DNA of 36,489 nucleotides from the NCBI GenBank assembly GCA_017619295.1, contig JAFZSQ010000013.1, forward strand, positions 1-36,489. The letters run 5' to 3'. This document shows positions 32,656 to 36,489 of this stretch, in pieces (position 1 is the first letter of the stretch; each line of letters starts with the position of its first letter). This stretch comes from Lachnospiraceae bacterium (GTDB lineage Bacteria; Bacillota; Clostridia; Lachnospirales; Lachnospiraceae). The translations under genes were made by a program, and so were the position numbers. Below the pieces are notes generated by a model. That model was not told the DNA's origin, searched no databases, and saw nothing but the letters and a program-made list of their open reading frames with translations.

Positions 32656-34014
32656 TTATCTCGTCAAATTCTTAATCCAGTTACCCTTCTTATAATGCCA
32701 GAAGGCGAAGGGCATCTTGGCAAATTCGTCGGTGCACATCAAAAGATAGACCACGATGGATGGCAGTTTCAAAACGAAGGCGCTTATAAGGCCCAATGGA
32801 ACTGCAAAGCCCCACATGCAGACTATATCAAGAATCATGCCGTACTTGGAGTCGCCGCCGCACCTGAAAAGTGAGGCGATAAGCAGGGTGTTTATAATCT
32901 GTCCCATCTGATAAACGATGTTTACAAGAAGCATTATCTGAAGGTAGTGGTTTGCCCGCTCCGAAAGGTTAACAAACTTTGGAATTATGGGCGTCAGGGC
33001 AAACAAGATAAGGCCCTGGACAATGGAAACCACGAAGGCCACTCTAAGGAATGCCGAGGCATCCTTTCTTGCATCCGAAAGGCGATTCTCTCCGATAGTC
33101 TTACCAAGCATAATTGATGAAGCCGCGGAAACACCAAAGCCCACGGTGGTAATCAAATCTCTTGCCACGGTAACTATGGAGTTGGCGGCAACAATGTCTG
33201 ATTCCAAATGTCCCATGATAATGGAATTCATGTTGAAAGCCAGTCCCCACAGGGCATCGTTAATAAATGCCGGAAGGCAGTACTTAACGAAATCCTTAAC
33301 CAGGTAACCCGGAATTGAGAACATATTCACGACACTGCGAGGAATTACATTCTGTCGGCTAAAGTCAACAACACACATGAGAAGCTCGATTCCACGAACA
33401 ATGGTTGTAGCCAATGCCGCACCGACAATTCCAAGTCTCGGGAAAGGTCCCAAGCCAAAAATCAGGCAGGCATTAAGAATGATGTTGGCCCACAAGGTGG
33501 TAAAGGAAATGGCTGTTGAAAGCATTACCCTCTCACATGCCTTCATGATTGAAAGGTAAGGCTGTGAAATTCCCGCAAACAAATAAGACAAAGCCACGTA
33601 CCTTAAATACTTGGCTCCTGCTTCCCGGAGTTCAGGAATGTTGGTCCAGATGCTGATTAACTGCCTTGGCATAAAAAGAGCAAGCACTGTTGCCAAGCCG
33701 CAGATAACCACGGAAATAATAAGTCCGATTCCAAGAATCTTCCCAACCACAGGTCTGTCCTGCTTGCCCCAATACTGGGAAGCCAAGATGGTAAGGGAAG
33801 ATGCCAGACCAAAGAAAACAATATTAAGAAGAAACTGAACCTGTCCCGCAAGGCTTGAAGCCGAAAGGGAAGTCTGGTCCAGTCTTCCAAGCATAACTAC
33901 ATCCGCCATGGAAACAGCGGATGTAATAAGATTCTGTAATACTATGGGGATTACCAGAACCCAAAGTTCATGGATAAATCCCTCTCTGAATTTAAAAACT
34001 TTTCTGATATTCAT
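32656..34014 (-). CDS. MATE family efflux transporter
   Basis: This 452-residue inner-membrane protein has the twelve-helix pattern of MATE (multidrug and toxin extrusion) transporters, with family segments such as VIPIVLQNLITSAVSMADVVMLGRLDQ near the start and a matching second half from about residue 230 (YCLPAFINDALWGLAFNMNSIIMGHL). It would expel drugs or metabolites using a sodium or proton gradient. Its start ATG shares one base with the stop of the preceding small membrane protein (TAATG), so the two are translationally coupled. It sits in the run containing a GGDEF enzyme and zinc-ribbon membrane proteins, and its substrate is unknown. Confidence 0.94.
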   Translation of the reverse strand: MNIRKVFKFREGFIHELWVLVIPIVLQNLITSAVSMADVVMLGRLDQTSLSASSLAGQVQFLLNIVFFGLASSLTILASQYWGKQDRPVVGKILGIGLIISVVICGLATVLALFMPRQLISIWTNIPELREAGAKYLRYVALSYLFAGISQPYLSIMKACERVMLSTAISFTTLWANIILNACLIFGLGPFPRLGIVGAALATTIVRGIELLMCVVDFSRQNVIPRSVVNMFSIPGYLVKDFVKYCLPAFINDALWGLAFNMNSIIMGHLESDIVAANSIVTVARDLITTVGFGVSAASSIMLGKTIGENRLSDARKDASAFLRVAFVVSIVQGLILFALTPIIPKFVNLSERANHYLQIMLLVNIVYQMGQIINTLLIASLFRCGGDSKYGMILDIVCMWGFAVPLGLISAFVLKLPSIVVYLLMCTDEFAKMPFAFWHYKKGNWIKNLTR

Positions 34015-34457
34015 TATTTAATCCAATTGTCAGTCCAGACACTGTAAATCTCGTCTATAACGTCAGCCTGATTCTCATACTCACCCATCTGAGCTTTGAA
34101 CTGCTGCATTCTCTCGTAATAATCGCTGGCTCTGGGGTCACCCGCTGCCTTTAATGCAAAGTAAGGCACCGCCTGGTAGTAGTACTTGCCCACAGCTCCA
34201 AGGTTCTTCTCTTTACCGCTGATAAAATCAGAATGTGCTTCTTTGTCGCTAATCCACTCATTAATCCTGCTGAAGTTCTGATCCGAAAGGCGATACTCCA
34301 TATTTGAAAAAGTGGTATGGGTATAGCGGTAATCATTTCTTAAGGTGCTTACCATCCTGATTCCAAGAATAATAAAAGTAATGGTAAGAACCGCCACTAT
34401 TATTTTATAAATCAAACCCAGTTTCGGGTTTATATTACTCGTTGTCTTTTGCTGCAT
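34014..34457 (-). CDS. Small single-pass membrane protein, no zinc ribbon
   Basis: This 147-residue protein has one N-terminal helix (about 15-35) after a short cytoplasmic start, then an outside domain of amphipathic helices with many aromatic residues (YKIIVAVLTITF, MVSTLRNDYRYTHTTFSN, KYYYQAVPYFALKAAGDP, YYERMQQFKAQMGEY). The pattern resembles that of the two zinc-ribbon proteins beside it, though with no CxxC pairs. Its start overlaps the end of the upstream gene by 23 bases and its stop overlaps the MATE start by one, so all three are coupled. The role is unknown; it may belong to the same membrane complex. Confidence 0.7.
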   Translation of the reverse strand: MQQKTTSNINPKLGLIYKIIVAVLTITFIILGIRMVSTLRNDYRYTHTTFSNMEYRLSDQNFSRINEWISDKEAHSDFISGKEKNLGAVGKYYYQAVPYFALKAAGDPRASDYYERMQQFKAQMGEYENQADVIDEIYSVWTDNWIK

Positions 34458-35277
34458 ATTTTGCCTCCAAAGCCTCAGTAAGGCGAACAGTCATTTTTGC
34501 CTCAGATAATTTGTCAAAATCATCCATATCCTCAAGGGGAATGTCGAAGTAATAAGAAATCATGTATCTTGCATTCTCCTTAATTTTTCTGTAGGTCTCC
34601 ATGTGCTTCTCGGAAAAACCGTCGGGATGATAGGTGTAATACTTGTCATCCGGCTTGAAGTTTTCAACGTAGCTTTCATAGCGTCTGAGGAAACTGTTAT
34701 ACGCATATACCACGTTTTGAGCCTTCCTCTCAATGCCCTTTTCAAAGCCCTCATAATCTGATTCCGGATCAATCGCAAGGTTTTGCATGTATGCTATGGA
34801 GGAAATGAAATCATTGTAACTGCTGGTTATGGCATAAACTCCGTAGTACTCTCTGAAACCCGAATCATCCTTTAAGTATCTTAGACTGTTTTCGGTCCAG
34901 ATCATGTAAAAAAGTTCAAACTGCTCGGTTTTCTCACTCTCATCAAGAGCTGTGAGAATTGCCCTGCTGTTTTTCTTTGCCACACTAGCCTGATATCTTT
35001 CCACAATTCTGTAGGAAAATCTTGTCACTATAATTTCTCCGAGAATCAGAGCAACCAAAACAGCGATGATTGCTATGGAGGCAGCCTTCTTGCTGTCACG
35101 TCTGTTCTCTGCAACCACCGTATTCTTGGTGTCTTCAAAGGCTTTCTTATAAGCCTTCATGTGAGCTCTGTGCTCGGTAAACTGCTGTTTCTTGCTGCCG
35201 CAGTTGGGGCAAAAATCCCCTTCCACAGTCAATGGCGCCCCGCAAAAGGGGCATTGGGTTGTCGGTGCTACTGCCAT
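34435..35277 (-). CDS. Zinc-ribbon membrane protein (second of pair)
   Basis: This 280-residue protein starts with a zinc ribbon, CPFCGAP and CPNCGSKK (C9, C12, C23, C26), then a basic linker (about 30-62) and one membrane helix at about 66-85. The outside domain (about 90-280) is helical and acidic (SRAILTALDESEKTEQFELFYMIW, RKIKENARYMISYYFDIPLEDM). Zinc ribbons of this type stay in the cytoplasm, so the protein would join the two sides of the membrane. It lies 12 bases after the first zinc-ribbon gene and overlaps the next gene by 23 bases. No named family fits; the shared layout with its neighbours suggests a set that works together. Confidence 0.72.
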   Translation of the reverse strand: MAVAPTTQCPFCGAPLTVEGDFCPNCGSKKQQFTEHRAHMKAYKKAFEDTKNTVVAENRRDSKKAASIAIIAVLVALILGEIIVTRFSYRIVERYQASVAKKNSRAILTALDESEKTEQFELFYMIWTENSLRYLKDDSGFREYYGVYAITSSYNDFISSIAYMQNLAIDPESDYEGFEKGIERKAQNVVYAYNSFLRRYESYVENFKPDDKYYTYHPDGFSEKHMETYRKIKENARYMISYYFDIPLEDMDDFDKLSEAKMTVRLTEALEAKYAAKDNE

Positions 35278-35289
35278 ATTTTATCCTTT

Positions 35290-36078
35290 CTAGTAAAGGT
35301 TATTCTCCTCAAGGTATTTATCAAGTTCGTCTATATTGGGAAAAGTTCCGTCTTCGTTCACGTAGCTTCCCACGATTTGCTCCCACTGGCTCTCGGTATA
35401 CATGCCGGTTTCAAGCATCTTTTTCTTAACTTCCTCAGCCCAGGCCTGAACCTTTGTAACTTCCTCTTCCGTAAGCTGATTCACGCTGAATTCTCTCACG
35501 GAATAGTGGAAGAGATTCACAGCATCATAGCTGACCCACTTCTTGGCATTCTTTTTATCCTCGTCATCCTTCGCATTTTTATAGCGCTCCAAATCCTCAT
35601 CAGCCCACTTCTTATATGAATAGATGCTGACGAAATGACTGTGCTCCCAATCGTAAATCCTGTAATTGCCCTCGCCGTTTTCGGAAAAGTATGCGGCCAG
35701 ACCATCATAGTCCTCCGCCTCATACAAAGCATCCAGCTCTGCAAAAATCTCCTGCATCTCATTATAGGATTTATCGTAGTGGGTTTCATGAATTTTCTCA
35801 GAAATCACATAGACCCCGTAGGCAAGAAGAATTATCCCTAAGACTACAGAAATAATTATAATGGCAAACTTAGTGCCTGACTTTAAGGTTCCCTTGAATT
35901 CCTCCTCGGAATCGTCACCCATTTCAGCCAGGTCATTTTTGATGCCGTCAAGCTTATGTCTGTAATCTATCTCGGCCCCGAGAATATTGATAGAGCCGCA
36001 GTAATTACAATATGCCTGCGACTCTTTTATTGTGGCTCCGCACTTGGAGCATTGAATCATTTTTTCCTGATTTTCCAT
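35290..36078 (-). CDS. Zinc-ribbon membrane protein (first of pair)
   Basis: This 262-residue protein has a zinc ribbon with C10, C13, C24 and C27 (CSKCGATI, CNYCGSI), a linker rich in acidic residues, a membrane helix at about 71-93, and a helical outside domain. Parts of this domain read EMQEIFAELDALYEAEDYDGL, then YDWEHSHFVSIYSYKKWADEDL, and the tail is highly acidic (WEQIVGSYVNEDGTFPNIDELDKY). It lies 15 bases after the diguanylate cyclase gene and so shares its transcript. The plan resembles that of the protein at 34435. Function is unknown; sensing or scaffolding at the membrane is plausible. Confidence 0.72.
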   Translation of the reverse strand: MENQEKMIQCSKCGATIKESQAYCNYCGSINILGAEIDYRHKLDGIKNDLAEMGDDSEEEFKGTLKSGTKFAIIIISVVLGIILLAYGVYVISEKIHETHYDKSYNEMQEIFAELDALYEAEDYDGLAAYFSENGEGNYRIYDWEHSHFVSIYSYKKWADEDLERYKNAKDDEDKKNAKKWVSYDAVNLFHYSVREFSVNQLTEEEVTKVQAWAEEVKKKMLETGMYTESQWEQIVGSYVNEDGTFPNIDELDKYLEENNLY

Positions 36079-36093
36079 ACTCGCCCTAATTAC

Positions 36094-36489
36094 TTATACG
36101 TTCTCCACGGGTTTACTGATAACACGGTTTCTGCCGGACTGCTTACCAAAATAGAGTCTGTCGTCGGCTTCCTTAAGAAGCTCGTTAAGACGCACTCCAT
36201 CCCTTCTCTCGGTAACTCCGGAGGATATTGTAACACGAATTACATCGGAACCGGAAATAAATGTGGATTCCTCGATCTGTCTTCTGATTCTCTCAAGGAT
36301 TTCAACGGCCTCCTCGGTTTCCGACTGCTCGAAAACAAGAAGGAACTCCTCGCCGCCCCATCTTGCAACGTAGCCCTTGCCCATGATGTTCTTTTCAAGG
36401 ATTCTGGATACCCCCTTAAGAACGATGTCGCCGGCTTCGTGTCCGTATGTATCATTAACTTTTTTGAAAAAATCTATATCTACTATTGA
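36094..36489 (-). CDS. Diguanylate cyclase GGDEF domain, carboxyl-terminal part (cut by window end)
   Basis: The last 131 residues of a diguanylate cyclase are in the window, in frame to base 36489. Key parts are DIDFFKKVNDTYGHEAGD (metal and substrate binding) and the catalytic motif GGEEF in VARWGGEEFLLVFE. ISSGVTERRDG and ADDRLYFGKQSGRNRV are the usual C-terminal motifs. It makes cyclic di-GMP from two GTP. The inhibitory I-site, RxxD placed before GGDEF, is replaced by MGKG, so product feedback is unlikely. Any sensor domain lies beyond the edge. It heads the visible part of a dense gene run with zinc-ribbon membrane proteins and a MATE transporter. Confidence 0.93.
   Translation of the reverse strand, partial: SIVDIDFFKKVNDTYGHEAGDIVLKGVSRILEKNIMGKGYVARWGGEEFLLVFEQSETEEAVEILERIRRQIEESTFISGSDVIRVTISSGVTERRDGVRLNELLKEADDRLYFGKQSGRNRVISKPVENV

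Overview
The window looks like chromosomal DNA of a low-to-medium GC, Gram-positive anaerobe of the Clostridia, most likely a motile Lachnospiraceae member of the Butyrivibrio/Roseburia type. Supporting signs are lipoprotein sugar-binding proteins, strong GGAGG ribosome sites, a T-box leader, the DOXP-pathway kinase IspE, and an agr-type peptide signalling locus. Two promoters match the Bacillus-type sigma-D (FliA) flagellar consensus. Nearly all genes lie on the minus strand. Exceptions are a LacI regulator, a small membrane protein, a GH9-like lipoprotein and an EF-hand protein. No tRNA, rRNA, CRISPR array or transposase gene was seen.

Layout. 1-3114: sugar ABC transporter (binding lipoprotein plus a truncated permease) divergent from its probable LacI regulator, with palindromic operators between. 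3119-8401: an envelope and translation cluster read leftward: cardiolipin synthase, a lipid-anchored trigger-factor-like foldase, asnS and a coiled-coil NlpC/P60 hydrolase. 8501-11815: a small membrane protein facing the operon ispE-gntR-murI-DUF1934. 11964-19836: a sigma-D-type gene for a small protein without a signal peptide, an aconitase-family hydratase, glycogen phosphorylase, a GH9-like lipoprotein lacking the catalytic aspartates, and plsC. 20060-21175: a second sigma-D-type gene, for an EF-hand protein.

21194-26710: an AT-richer island bracketed by palindromic REP-like repeats. It encodes AgrB, a LytTR response regulator (AgrA-like), a GHKL sensor kinase (AgrC-like), a 51-residue AgrD-like cyclic-lactone autoinducer precursor, a secreted protein and a companion protein. 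The gene order B-A-C-D differs from the classical B-D-C-A. A 21-bp-periodic direct repeat upstream of agrD is a plausible regulator binding site, so the secreted protein may be the output of the circuit.

26710-36489: type-2 ileS behind an isoleucine T-box leader, then a Ser/His-rich zinc-ribbon membrane protein and a GlsB-like protein. Beyond them is a tightly packed run of at least eight genes: a truncated GGDEF diguanylate cyclase, two zinc-ribbon single-pass membrane proteins, a third small membrane protein, a MATE transporter and three small soluble proteins. This run has no obvious named counterpart.

The most notable items are the unmarked AgrD and its rearranged agr locus, the two sigma-D promoters in front of proteins that share an N-terminal pattern and lack signal peptides, the GH9-like pseudoenzyme, the REP-like elements, and the diguanylate cyclase/zinc-ribbon/MATE operon.
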